A stretch of 64,000 bases of DNA from Aerosticca soli (GTDB lineage Bacteria; Pseudomonadota; Gammaproteobacteria; Xanthomonadales; Rhodanobacteraceae): contig NZ_AP018560.1 of the NCBI RefSeq assembly GCF_003967035.1, positions 1,635,001-1,699,000 on the forward strand, in the 5' to 3' direction. The notes below the pieces were generated by a model. The model did not search any database. It was not told where the DNA came from and saw nothing but the letters and a program-made list of their open reading frames with translations. The position numbers and the translations under genes were made by a program. Shown here piece after piece: positions 18,553 through 27,086 of the stretch (within the stretch, counting starts at the first letter, position 1; each line of letters opens with the position of its first letter).

Positions 18553-19939
18553 TCCCGCCCCCCTGCAACCGCCCAGCCTGCGCCGGCGGCTGCTGCTGTT
18601 CCTGCTGGTACCGATGCTGGTCTTTCTGCTGCTGGATGCGGTGATCACCTACGCCGGCGCGCTCGCCTACTCCAACCGGGTGCACGACAAGGATCTGGCC
18701 GATGAAGTTTTGACTGTTGCACAGATGATCCGTCGTTACGGCATCCAGAGCGAACTGTCTCCAGAGGTACGTTTTCTGATCGAATACGACCCGGATGGCC
18801 ATAATCATTTCAGTATCGTGAGTCGTAAACGCGGGCTACTCGATGGCCATGGTCGCTTTTTCAATATTCGACCATCGATTGGGCAAGCACCGTCTTTATA
18901 CGACGTACAAACCCCACACCATCTATTGCGCGTGGCCGCCTACAGCATGCCCGCGCCCGACGATCCGGGCGACGTCATCACCATCAGCATCGGCGAAACC
19001 CTGCAAAGCCGGCATCGCAATGCGCGCGACATCCTGCTGTTGAGCATTCCCATGCAGTCGCTGCTCATCGTATGCGTGCTGCTGCTGGTCTGGTTCGGCG
19101 TCGATCATGGCCTCAAGGTACTGAACCCGCTGGTTGAAAGGCTGCGCCGGCGCGAACACGAACTCGAGCCGATCACCGCCGAGGATGTGCCGATCGAGAT
19201 CCTGCCGCTCACCCGCACCATCGACCTCTTGTTCGCACGCCTCAAGCGCGCCATGCAGGCCCAGGAGCGTTTCCTGGCCGATGCCGCCCATCAGCTGCGC
19301 ACGCCGCTGGCCGGTTTCAGGCTGCATGCCGAACGCGCCCTGGCCAATCCGGCTGACACCAAGGACGCCCTGCACCACATCCTGCGGCTCACCGAGCGCA
19401 CCACGCGCATCGCCAACCAGCTGCTGGCGATCTCGCGCGCGCAGAGTCGCCTGGCCAACGGCAGCGAACTGCCGCTGCTCGATCTGGCCGCGCAGGTGCC
19501 TGGCATGGTGGCGCTGCGCGTACCCGAGGCCCTACATGCGGGCCTTGACTTAGGTTACCAGGGGCCGGATAAGCCGCTGCACATCCAGGGCCATGCCGAC
19601 GCCCTGCAGGAACTCCTGGACAACCTGATCGACAACGCCATGCGCTATGCCGGCCCTGGGCGAAGCGCCACGGTGCGCCTGGGGCCATGCCCCGACGGCG
19701 GCGCGGAGCTGGTGGTGGAGGATGATGGCCCGGGCGTACCCGAAGCATTGATGCCCAGGCTCGGCGAGCGGTTTTTCAGGGTGCCCGGACACGAAGGCCC
19801 AGGCACGGGGCTTGGCCTTGCGATCGTGCAGCAGATCGCCCAGTTGCATGGCGCCCAGGTCACTTTCGGCCGCAGCGAGGCGGGTGGATTCAAGGTCACC
19901 GTCCGTTTCCCGCCCCCGGCTGCGGCCACCTCGCCTTGA
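18545..19939 (+). CDS. Sensor histidine kinase (TctE/QseC-like)
   Basis: 464 residues. Membrane helices near 14-40 and 162-185 bracket a periplasmic sensor domain of about 120 residues of the 2CSK_N type. The H-box (FLADAAHQLRTPL, His249) follows a short linker, and the HATPase has the N box in LLDNLIDNAMRYA, G1 DDGPGVP and G2 GTGLGLAI. Codons for residues about 52-125 are distinctly poorer in G+C (about half G+C at 18721-18900 by hand count) than the flanking kinase domains, suggesting the sensor domain was exchanged or evolves separately. The signal is unknown. Confidence 0.95.
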   Translation: MSSPAPLQPPSLRRRLLLFLLVPMLVFLLLDAVITYAGALAYSNRVHDKDLADEVLTVAQMIRRYGIQSELSPEVRFLIEYDPDGHNHFSIVSRKRGLLDGHGRFFNIRPSIGQAPSLYDVQTPHHLLRVAAYSMPAPDDPGDVITISIGETLQSRHRNARDILLLSIPMQSLLIVCVLLLVWFGVDHGLKVLNPLVERLRRREHELEPITAEDVPIEILPLTRTIDLLFARLKRAMQAQERFLADAAHQLRTPLAGFRLHAERALANPADTKDALHHILRLTERTTRIANQLLAISRAQSRLANGSELPLLDLAAQVPGMVALRVPEALHAGLDLGYQGPDKPLHIQGHADALQELLDNLIDNAMRYAGPGRSATVRLGPCPDGGAELVVEDDGPGVPEALMPRLGERFFRVPGHEGPGTGLGLAIVQQIAQLHGAQVTFGRSEAGGFKVTVRFPPPAAATSP

Positions 19940-20005
19940 AAGCCGTCTGAAAAAGTCGCCTGCGACATTGCCCCTCATGTATTTGATCAACGGATCGATT
20001 CCATC

Positions 20006-20842
20006 GTGATACGCAAAGCCGATTTCTGGTTGGAAGGCAGCGGCCCGCACGGCGTTCTGCTGATCCACGGCCTCACCGGCACGCCCAACGAAATGCGCAT
20101 CCTGGCCAAGGCACTCCACCGGCGCGGCTACACCGTGCACGGCGTGCAACTGGCCGGCCACGGCGGCGACATGGAAGACCTGATCGCCACCGGCTGGCGC
20201 GATTGGTACGCCAGCGTCGACGCAGCCGCCGAGCGCATGGCGTCGCGGGTCGACAAGCTGTTCGTCGGCGGGCTTTCCATGGGCGCGTTGCTTGCGCTCA
20301 AGCTCGCGTCCGAATGGCGGGAACGCATCGCCGGCGTGGGCGTCTACGGCGTCACTTTCCGCTACGACGGCTGGAGCATGCCGCGCACCAGCCGCCTCGC
20401 CTGTCTTCTGCCGATGTTCAAGCGGCTCGGTATCGGCCGCTCACGCGTATTCATGGAACAGCCGCCCTATGGCATCCGTGACGAACAGCTGCGCGGACGG
20501 ATCGTGGCCGCCATGCAGGGCGAGGACAGCACCGCCGCCGGCCTGCCGGGTAATCCGTGGCACGCATTGGCCGAGATGTACAAGCTCTCCACGCACGTGC
20601 GCCGTCGCCTGCATCGGGTGATCTCGCCTTGCCTGGTCGCGCACGCCCGCGAGGATGACGTCGCCAGCCTGCGCAATGCCGAACGGGTGCTGCGCGGCGT
20701 GCGCGCGCCGACCGATTTCCTGGTGCTGGACGACAGCTATCACATGATCACCATCGACCGGCAGCGGAGTCTGCTGGCCGAACGCTCGGCAGCGTTTTTC
20801 GATGCCATCAGCGGTGAAACACGCGCGCCGTTGGCCGCCTGA
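20006..20842 (+). CDS. Alpha/beta hydrolase, Est30-like carboxylesterase
   Basis: 278 residues with a GTG start. The catalytic set is visible: nucleophile Ser in GLSMG, Asp in AREDD and His in DSYHMITID; the oxyanion segment is HGLTGTPNEM. This matches the carboxylesterase/monoacylglycerol lipase group typified by Bacillus Est30. It is cytoplasmic, with no signal peptide. It lies nine bases before the small DMT pair and could be the first gene of that cluster or an unrelated neighbour; its G+C is like the bulk chromosome, unlike the genes after it. Confidence 0.88.
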   Translation: MIRKADFWLEGSGPHGVLLIHGLTGTPNEMRILAKALHRRGYTVHGVQLAGHGGDMEDLIATGWRDWYASVDAAAERMASRVDKLFVGGLSMGALLALKLASEWRERIAGVGVYGVTFRYDGWSMPRTSRLACLLPMFKRLGIGRSRVFMEQPPYGIRDEQLRGRIVAAMQGEDSTAAGLPGNPWHALAEMYKLSTHVRRRLHRVISPCLVAHAREDDVASLRNAERVLRGVRAPTDFLVLDDSYHMITIDRQRSLLAERSAAFFDAISGETRAPLAA

Positions 20843-20850
20843 AGGTCTCA

Positions 20851-21210
20851 ATGCAGCCGCTCGCGCTCGGACTATGGATGGCCAATGCCACCCTCGATAC
20901 TTGTGGTCAACTCGCCTTCAAGGCGGCCGCCAATACACCGGCCCAAAGTACCGGTATCGCGCACTGGCAATACATGCTGAAACGCCCATGGCTGTGGCTC
21001 GGCATCACTTGCTATATAGCTGAGTTCTTTGCCTGGATCGCTTTTCTGTCCTTACTACCGTTATCCGAGGGAGTACTGCTCGGCTCGATCAATATCGTAA
21101 TCGTCATGCTGGCTGGGCGTTTATTTTTCGGTGAACGACTCACACCCATGCGCGTGACCGGCATTTTATTGGTGAGCTTGGGCGTACTGCTCGTGGGCAG
21201 TTCGGCATGA
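20851..21210 (+). CDS. Small four-helix DMT-superfamily membrane protein (ArnE/SMR-like)
   Basis: 119 residues with four hydrophobic segments. It starts with the LDTCGQLAFKAA motif, comparable with the GQLxxK region of ArnE/ArnF and EmrE-like proteins, and ends VTGILLVSLGVLLVGSS. Half-size DMT proteins work as dimers, exporting small cations or polyamines or flipping lipid-linked sugars. It overlaps the next, homologous gene by four bases, suggesting a heterodimer such as ArnE-ArnF or MdtI-MdtJ. G+C is lower than in the flanking chromosome. The transported compound is unknown. Confidence 0.85.
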   Translation: MQPLALGLWMANATLDTCGQLAFKAAANTPAQSTGIAHWQYMLKRPWLWLGITCYIAEFFAWIAFLSLLPLSEGVLLGSINIVIVMLAGRLFFGERLTPMRVTGILLVSLGVLLVGSSA

Positions 21211-21593
21211 AACGTCATATACCAGGTTTTTTGTTACTGATGGCGTTCGATACCTTGGCGCAGTTCTCCTTCAAGCTGGCCGGCGATCACGCATTGCCAG
21301 CGACCTTGGATAGAGCCTGGCTCCAACGCGTACTCACGTCGCCATGGGTGGCTGGCGCGATCATTGGCTATCTGGGGGCCTTTACAACCTGGATGAATCT
21401 ACTCAAGCAGGCACCAATAGGTCCGGCATTTGCTGCCTCTCACCTGGAAGTGGTGAGCGTCGCCCTGCTATCGGTATGGTTTTTTCATGAACCACTGACC
21501 ATGCGAGTGGTTCTCGGCGCGGCCGCCATCGTTGCAGGCATCATCTGCCTGGCATTATCAGAGTCCGCACCCGACGTGGCGATCACCCCCTGA
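21207..21593 (+). CDS. Second small DMT-superfamily membrane protein (ArnF-like partner)
   Basis: 128 residues with four hydrophobic segments and the same N-terminal signature (AFDTLAQFSFKLA) as its neighbour, then PIGPAFAASHLEVVSVALLSVWFFHEPLT, the EamA-like end. Length and pairing match ArnF. Overlap with the first subunit and the immediate TGA-ATG junction with the DegT gene show a single operon. As a pair the two would form an inner-membrane exporter or flippase. Confidence 0.85.
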   Translation: MKRHIPGFLLLMAFDTLAQFSFKLAGDHALPATLDRAWLQRVLTSPWVAGAIIGYLGAFTTWMNLLKQAPIGPAFAASHLEVVSVALLSVWFFHEPLTMRVVLGAAAIVAGIICLALSESAPDVAITP

Positions 21594-22808
21594 ATGTTGT
21601 TACATCGGGAAATTCCGCCCACTGCTGGGCTGCCTCTTCATTGGCAGGATCTCTTATCATTTGACACAAGGCCATCGCTCGCCGATTACCTGGCCAAGCA
21701 ACTCGACATTCCAGATCCCTTATTGACCTGTTCGGGCACCGCTGCATTCATGGTGGCGTTGCGCGCGTTGCATCGCAAAGCCCCCTCGCGCCATGTGGTC
21801 GTCATCCCCGCCTACACCTGTCCGCTGGTACCCATTGCAGTGCGCCAGCTCGGCTTAAGCTTGCGTTTGTGTGACCTTCTACCGGGACATTTCGACCTCG
21901 ATCCAAAAGCCCTCGCCGCAGCCTGCCGAGAAGATACCCTGGCCATAGTACCGACGCATCTGGCGGGCCTTGTCGCCGATGTAACAACGGCGCTTTCCAT
22001 AGCCCGTAATGCTGGCGCCTTCGTGATTGAGGATGCTGCTCAAGCCCTCGGCGCAGAGCAAGACGGACGAAGCGTCGGCCTACAGGGTGATGCGGGCTTT
22101 TTTAGCCTAGCTGCAGGCAAGGGCCTGTCGACCTATGAAGGCGGCATCCTGATTGCGCGCGACAATGCAATACGCAAAGCCATGGCATACGAAGCAACTG
22201 AAATGCTGCCATGCAATTGGCGCATGGAACTACTGCGTTGCATGCAATTGCTTGGCCTAGCCATCTGTTACCGTCCATCGTTGCTCACTCTGGCCTACGG
22301 TTTGCCCCTTCGACGTTCATTACGCCGTGGCGATCCAATCGCCGCCATTGGCGATCATTTCCCCATGCAGGTGCCGCTGCATAGCGTCAGCCGCTGGCGA
22401 CAGGCAGTTGGGGCGCGCGCGGCTGCGCGTTGGCCGGATTTTCTTGCCCATCGCCGTCTTCTCGCCCAGCAACGTATCGAGCGACTACGGCGCATCCACG
22501 GACTGCAGGTCTTCGATGAGCGCCCAGGCAGCACGGCAAGTTGGCCCTACTTCTTACTGCTGATGCCGGATGAGGCCAAACGTGACGCAGCGCTCGGACA
22601 ATTATGGCAATCGGGCTTGGGCGTCAGTCGAATCTTTGTTCATGCATTACCTGATTACGACTATCTCGCTGACTGCATCCCACGCACAGCCACGCCAAGA
22701 GCACGGGATTTCGCCGCACGGACGCTAACCATTAGCAACAGCCCATGGTTGGAAGATGCCGATTTCGAGCACATCTGCGCCACGCTCGATCGTGTACTGC
22801 GCACCTGA
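21594..22808 (+). CDS. DegT/DnrJ/EryC1-type PLP-dependent aminotransferase homologue
   Basis: 404 residues, fold type I. Expected features are present: SGTAAFMVAL for the phosphate end, PAYTCPLVPIAV, IEDAAQALGAE (Asp binding the pyridine N) and the Schiff-base Lys in FSLAAGKGLSTYEG. Sugar aminotransferases of this group make amino sugars from keto-sugar nucleotides (ArnB, for example). No nucleotide-sugar dehydratase is nearby, and the C-terminal third is divergent, so the substrate may not be a sugar nucleotide. It begins directly after the DMT pair stop, giving tight co-expression. Confidence 0.85.
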   Translation: MLLHREIPPTAGLPLHWQDLLSFDTRPSLADYLAKQLDIPDPLLTCSGTAAFMVALRALHRKAPSRHVVVIPAYTCPLVPIAVRQLGLSLRLCDLLPGHFDLDPKALAAACREDTLAIVPTHLAGLVADVTTALSIARNAGAFVIEDAAQALGAEQDGRSVGLQGDAGFFSLAAGKGLSTYEGGILIARDNAIRKAMAYEATEMLPCNWRMELLRCMQLLGLAICYRPSLLTLAYGLPLRRSLRRGDPIAAIGDHFPMQVPLHSVSRWRQAVGARAAARWPDFLAHRRLLAQQRIERLRRIHGLQVFDERPGSTASWPYFLLLMPDEAKRDAALGQLWQSGLGVSRIFVHALPDYDYLADCIPRTATPRARDFAARTLTISNSPWLEDADFEHICATLDRVLRT

Positions 22809-22816
22809 CCCGTGTT

Positions 22817-23698
22817 TCAGGTCGAAGCATTCGTGTAAAGATCGGCCATCGCATCGAGTAGTTCGAGGTCGAGTTCGAACTGCCGCGCCTGCCAAGCTGA
22901 TAATGCGCATTCGTCGACTGGTGGCTGTGCATCGATCGCTGCCAGTATGCGCTTCCAGCGTCGCCGATAGCGGTATGAAGAGACTTCACCGGTGATATCG
23001 CTACCGATCAGGCCGGCATCCAAAGCGCCGATCAACGAACGCGCATGCTTGGGCTGAAGAACACCCTGATCCCAGTTGGTATGTGCCACATCTATTGAGA
23101 AAACATCCTTGTCGATGGAAAGATAGGCCGGCCGCGCAAAACGGCGTTGGTGATCGATGAAAGCATCGGTCAGGGTATCGGCGTCGGCAAAAGTCCGAAA
23201 AGCCGATGCCATTCCCAATCGATGCGCCCAACGCACGTCGACACCGATACACCAATAGGTCAAGCGCCCCTGGCATAATGGGGCAAGATAATTTTCCCAT
23301 GCATGACGCAAGCCGACGTCTTGCGAGCAAATACCGACCACGTGCACATGAGCAATCTGCGCCAAGGCTGTCACGGAGCGCACCCAGGATCCGCAATGCA
23401 CACCGAAAGGGAAGCGCATGTTATCAGGGTGATTATCCAGCACCACCACTTGAAACGGCTGGGTTGATGCCTTCCGCGCAATCAACGGCAAACTGAGATG
23501 ATGAAAATCACCGCTACCGAGAAACACGGTGCCATATTGCAGCGGAAGTACATCATCGAGTACCCGGGCAAATTTCCGCAACGTCGCTGCTGAGCAACAG
23601 AATCGCAAGGATTCCTGCCAGTGTTCCAAGGGCACCACCAGCCGGTGCGGCAATGGACCGACCGAATGATCGAGGTCGAGCACCACAGGCTGGTTCAT
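22817..23698 (-). CDS. Ureohydrolase (arginase/agmatinase)-fold enzyme
   Basis: 293 residues. I see the manganese-site motifs of the arginase superfamily: GSGDFHH (for GGDHS), LDNHPDN (for DAHxD) and SIDKDVFSID (for SxDxDxxD). All six usual ligands therefore seem present although the surroundings diverge strongly from arginase, agmatinase and formiminoglutamase. A hydrolase for a guanidino, formimino or amide bond is inferred. It is convergent with the DegT gene (eight-base gap), and its start overlaps the stop of the GNAT/FemAB-like gene, so the two are coupled. Confidence 0.75.
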   Translation of the reverse strand: MNQPVVLDLDHSVGPLPHRLVVPLEHWQESLRFCCSAATLRKFARVLDDVLPLQYGTVFLGSGDFHHLSLPLIARKASTQPFQVVVLDNHPDNMRFPFGVHCGSWVRSVTALAQIAHVHVVGICSQDVGLRHAWENYLAPLCQGRLTYWCIGVDVRWAHRLGMASAFRTFADADTLTDAFIDHQRRFARPAYLSIDKDVFSIDVAHTNWDQGVLQPKHARSLIGALDAGLIGSDITGEVSSYRYRRRWKRILAAIDAQPPVDECALSAWQARQFELDLELLDAMADLYTNAST

Positions 23699-24816
23699 GC
23701 CGGCTGGACAGCAACCGACTCGCCAGCGAAACTCGGCGCCAGACGACGCAACAGACCACGCAACAGCGAACTACGTACATGCACCAAGTGTCGTGTCATG
23801 GTGAAACTCGCACCGAGATCACGTTTGACTGTTGCGTCGGTCCACCCGGCCACATAATGACGCAAGCCCCGAGACAAGGCGTAATCTATATTGCGTATCC
23901 AGCTCACGAAATAAAGATTATTTTCGCGTGCCGCAGGATAGGCAAGTCCGATATATTTGTCGATCAGTTTGCCGCTGTATTCATAGCACAGATTCCAGCC
24001 TATCATCTCACCATGATGACGGTAGACGAAAACGATTCCACGATTATTGGCATCCTGCAGCAGCGCGCGAAAGAAATCCATGCTCAATAAATCGAAATGC
24101 ACCTGGCTCTGTGCATACACGTTGCGATAAAGCGCATAAAAATCCGCCAGAACCTCCGGCTTGTGGAAACGATCATCTCCGGTCGGTATGATGTCCACCT
24201 CGAGACGGTCTATCGCCCGCAACTTGCGGCGCAAATCCTTGCGGCGCGAAGCGGAAAGCCTGGCGAGATAAGCCTGGACATCATTGAAGTCCAGCGACAG
24301 GTAAGCCAATGCTTGGCCTTCCACGTCGATCCAGCCCTGCCTTTTACATGTGGCGACAAAGGTCTGCGCAAAAGCATTGTCGGAAGCATCCAGCAACGGT
24401 GAATCGCACGGTAAATCTTTGACGATCAACAACGGACATTCATTGCCATATGTCTGAAGCAATTCATCTACCAGCTTTATCGGGTCCGCCAAAAAAGGCA
24501 GTGGCGCGTATTCACTCACTGTGCTACCAATAAAACGGGTACGCCAGCGCAACAATCCCGACCAACGGCGATAAAACGGCCAGTGCATCACCTTTCGTCG
24601 CAATGCGTCATCCGCAGTAGTCAGCAAATCGAACGCCATAATAAAGCCAGGCATCCCCTGCACAGCGCGTTCTGCAAAAAAACCTTCAGGTGGATAGGCG
24701 ATAAAATGCTCGATCAGCGATGCAGGTTCTAATTGCCCCCTGTATGTGGCCTCAACGCGAGAAATTTCCGAAGGCAAGAAAGGTCCGACGCTCTCCGGAA
24801 AGCGCTTTGCAAGCAT
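23695..24816 (-). CDS. FemAB/GNAT-like acyltransferase or aminoacyl-transferase
   Basis: 373 residues. The C-terminal half has the Acetyltransf_6/FemAB-like pattern: SASRRKDLRRKLR, a long helix, YRNVYAQSQVHFD, VYRHHGEMIGWNLCYE, KYIGLAYPAARENNLYF and HYVAGWTDATVKRDLGA. Such enzymes transfer acyl or aminoacyl groups to small molecules or envelope components. I use the ATG at 24816; a TTG two codons upstream overlaps the aminotransferase stop. No signal peptide. G+C is around 40% over long stretches, far below the aminotransferase immediately upstream. Confidence 0.75.
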   Translation of the reverse strand: MLAKRFPESVGPFLPSEISRVEATYRGQLEPASLIEHFIAYPPEGFFAERAVQGMPGFIMAFDLLTTADDALRRKVMHWPFYRRWSGLLRWRTRFIGSTVSEYAPLPFLADPIKLVDELLQTYGNECPLLIVKDLPCDSPLLDASDNAFAQTFVATCKRQGWIDVEGQALAYLSLDFNDVQAYLARLSASRRKDLRRKLRAIDRLEVDIIPTGDDRFHKPEVLADFYALYRNVYAQSQVHFDLLSMDFFRALLQDANNRGIVFVYRHHGEMIGWNLCYEYSGKLIDKYIGLAYPAARENNLYFVSWIRNIDYALSRGLRHYVAGWTDATVKRDLGASFTMTRHLVHVRSSLLRGLLRRLAPSFAGESVAVQPA

Positions 24817-24818
24817 GA

Positions 24819-26222
24819 TCAACCCTGCTTGGCTCGGGTCAGCAGCTGGTCGAGCAACGCGATGGCGAGGTCGATTTCCTCGTGGGTGATGTCGAGCGAT
24901 GGCGCCAGCGTGATCACATTCTTGTACCAGCCACCGACGTCGAGCACGAGGCCGATCGGCTTGCCGTCATGACGCAAATCGCCGGCCAGGCCGATGTCGA
25001 CCATGCGGTCGAGCAGCGCCTTGTTCGGAGTGAAGCCGTCCTCGGTGCAGATCTCGGCGCGCAGCGCGAGCCCGAGGCCGTCGACGTCGCCGATCTCCTT
25101 GTGCCGGCGCTGCAGATCCTTGAGCCCGGCCAGAAAGTGCGCGCCCTTCTCCGGCACGGTCTGCTCGTAGTTCATCTCCTCGCCGAGCCGCATCACCTCC
25201 AGGCCCACGGCGGTGCCGAGCGGATTGGAGTTGAAGGTCGAATGGGTCGAGCCGGGCGGGAACACCTGCGGATTGATCAGTTCCTCGCGCGCCCACAGGC
25301 CCGAGAGCGGGTTGAGTCCGTTGGTCAGCGCCTTGCCGAACACCAGCACGTCCGGCGTCACGCCGAAATGCTCGATCGACCACAGCTTGCCGGTGCGCCA
25401 GAAACCCATCTGGATTTCATCGACCACCAGCAGGATGCCGTACTGGTCCATCACCTTCTTCAACTCGCGGAAGAAGTTCGGCGGCGGCACCACGTAGCCG
25501 CCGGTGCCCTGGATCGGCTCGACGTAGAACGCGGCGTATTCGGCCTGGCTCACCTTCGGATCCCACACGCCGTTGTATTCGGTCTCGAACAATCGCGCGA
25601 ACTGGCGCACGCAATGCTCGGAGTATTCCTCCGGCGTCATACCCTTGGGGCGGCGGAACGGATACGGGAACGGGATGAACATCGCGCGCTCGCCGAAGTG
25701 ACCGAAGCGGCGGCGATAGCGGTAACTCGAGGTGATCGACGAGGCACCCAGCGTGCGGCCGTGATAGCCGCCCTCGAAGGCGAACATCAGGCTCTTGCCG
25801 TTCTTGGCATTGCGCACCAGCTTGAGCGAATCCTCGATCGCCTGCGCGCCGCCGACGTTGAAGTGCACGCGACCCTTCAGGCCGAACTTGCGCTGCGCAT
25901 CGAGCGCGATGGTCTTGGCGAGCTGCACGCGGGTCGGATGCAGATACTGGCTGGCCACCTGCGGCAGGGTGTCGATCTGCCGCTTGAGCGCGGCATCCAG
26001 ACGCGGGTTGGCGTAGCCGAAGTTGCACGCCGAATACCACATCTGCAGGTCGAGGAAGGGCGTGCCGGCCGCGTCGAACATGTAGCTGCCTTCGCAGCGG
26101 CGGAAGATCTTCGGCGGCTCGACGTAGTGCACGGTGTCGCCGTAGGAGCTGTACAGCGCCTCGTCGGCGAGCAGCTGTTCGTCGGAAATCGCCTCGTCGG
26201 CGCGTTTGTCGAAAACGTTCAT
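24819..26222 (-). CDS. Class III PLP-dependent aminotransferase
   Basis: 467 residues. The class III fold-type I pattern is clear: phosphate-loop VGGAQAIEDSLKL, EGGYHGRTLGA, VEPIQGTGGYVVPP, the Asp of VVDEIQMGFWRTG, the Schiff-base Lys in VFGKALTNG and PPGSTHSTFNSNPL. These enzymes move an amino group from omega-amino acids, diamines or amino ketones. Annotators often call this group aspartate aminotransferase family, which says little about the substrate. The open frame continues upstream through the phosphatase gene region, but the ATG at 26222 begins the conserved protein. The next gene upstream is the MtnX-like phosphatase (59 bases). Confidence 0.9.
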   Translation of the reverse strand: MNVFDKRADEAISDEQLLADEALYSSYGDTVHYVEPPKIFRRCEGSYMFDAAGTPFLDLQMWYSACNFGYANPRLDAALKRQIDTLPQVASQYLHPTRVQLAKTIALDAQRKFGLKGRVHFNVGGAQAIEDSLKLVRNAKNGKSLMFAFEGGYHGRTLGASSITSSYRYRRRFGHFGERAMFIPFPYPFRRPKGMTPEEYSEHCVRQFARLFETEYNGVWDPKVSQAEYAAFYVEPIQGTGGYVVPPPNFFRELKKVMDQYGILLVVDEIQMGFWRTGKLWSIEHFGVTPDVLVFGKALTNGLNPLSGLWAREELINPQVFPPGSTHSTFNSNPLGTAVGLEVMRLGEEMNYEQTVPEKGAHFLAGLKDLQRRHKEIGDVDGLGLALRAEICTEDGFTPNKALLDRMVDIGLAGDLRHDGKPIGLVLDVGGWYKNVITLAPSLDITHEEIDLAIALLDQLLTRAKQG

Positions 26223-26281
26223 GGCAGGCAAAGAATCCCGTGGGGAGATAGGAAAAGAGCGGCCGCGTGGCAAAGGCCGCA

Positions 26282-26968
26282 TCACGGCACGACGGCGGTC
26301 GCGTCCTCGAGCGTCAGGCGGCCCTCGAGCAGCGCAGGCAGCAACGCCAGCGCATCCTCGAAGCCGGTGATCGGCCGGTACGGAATGCCGCTCGCGCGGC
26401 AATGCTCGATCAGGCGGTGCTTGGCGAACACGAAATCCACCCGCTCGGCGGCGCAGAAGTCCGAGGCGCCATCGCCGATCAGCAAGGTGCGCGCACCACC
26501 GGCACGGGCCTGCTCGACGCAGGCGCACTTGCAGGTGCCGCTGCGGCAACCGGCGGCCTGGAACGGCGAGCTCAACTGCCAGCGCTGGGGCGCCGTGGCC
26601 GGTCGCAGGTGATTGGCGGCGAGCGGCAGGTCGTCCAGGTCATAGCGCGCGAGGATGCGCTCGATGGCGTAATCCAAGCCGTCGCTGACGATGCGCAGCG
26701 GCAAGCCGAGTTCGCGTGCCTTGGCTGCGAAGGCCGGAAAGGCGTGGTCGATCCACAGGCCCGAGAGATGCCGGTCGAGTTCTTCCCGGCTCATGTCGAG
26801 CAGTGCGACCTGGCCGGTCATGCATTCGCGCGAGCCGATGCGGCCGGCGCGCCAGTCGCGTTCGAGTTCACGCCAGCCAGGCCGGCCATAGCGATCGAGC
26901 AGCGAGTCGATGACGTCCTCGACGGCGATGGTGCCGTCGAAATCACACAGGATGGTCCAGGAATTCAC
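26282..26968 (-). CDS. HAD-IB phosphatase, MtnX-like
   Basis: 228 residues. HAD motif I is CDFDGTIAVEDV (nucleophile Asp), motif II is around RIVSDGLDYAI, and motif III/IV is LLIGDGASDFCAA. A Cys-rich insertion, CRSGTCKCACVEQ, is typical of the MtnX/SerB-like IB group. MtnX acts in methionine salvage (enolase-phosphatase step), but no other mtn genes are here, and pairing with the class III aminotransferase suggests a different phosphorylated substrate whose dephosphorylated form is aminated, or the reverse. Confidence 0.85.
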   Translation of the reverse strand: MNSWTILCDFDGTIAVEDVIDSLLDRYGRPGWRELERDWRAGRIGSRECMTGQVALLDMSREELDRHLSGLWIDHAFPAFAAKARELGLPLRIVSDGLDYAIERILARYDLDDLPLAANHLRPATAPQRWQLSSPFQAAGCRSGTCKCACVEQARAGGARTLLIGDGASDFCAAERVDFVFAKHRLIEHCRASGIPYRPITGFEDALALLPALLEGRLTLEDATAVVP

Positions 26969-27086
26969 GCGAGGCCTACACTAAATCAGGTGATGAAACG
27001 CTAGAGCGGCGCACTTTCATCGGCCTTTCCGTCCCGCAGGCAGACCGGCTACGCTGATAAAAGGTTCAGCTTGATGATCATTCCAC

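Noticed and set aside
20780-20851. Guanidine riboswitch controlling the small DMT pair
   Set aside because: Only nine bases separate the hydrolase stop from the first DMT start, and no riboswitch-like structure is visible upstream, so Gdx-type guanidinium export is not supported by the leader.
20851-22808. arn operon (aminoarabinose lipid A modification)
   Set aside because: ArnE/F-like and ArnB-like proteins are present but arnA, arnC, arnD and arnT are absent and the gene order differs.
26282-26968. Assignment as methionine-salvage mtnX
   Set aside because: HAD-IB similarity is clear, but no mtnA, mtnB, mtnC or mtnW/D genes are nearby, so the specific reaction is not claimed.
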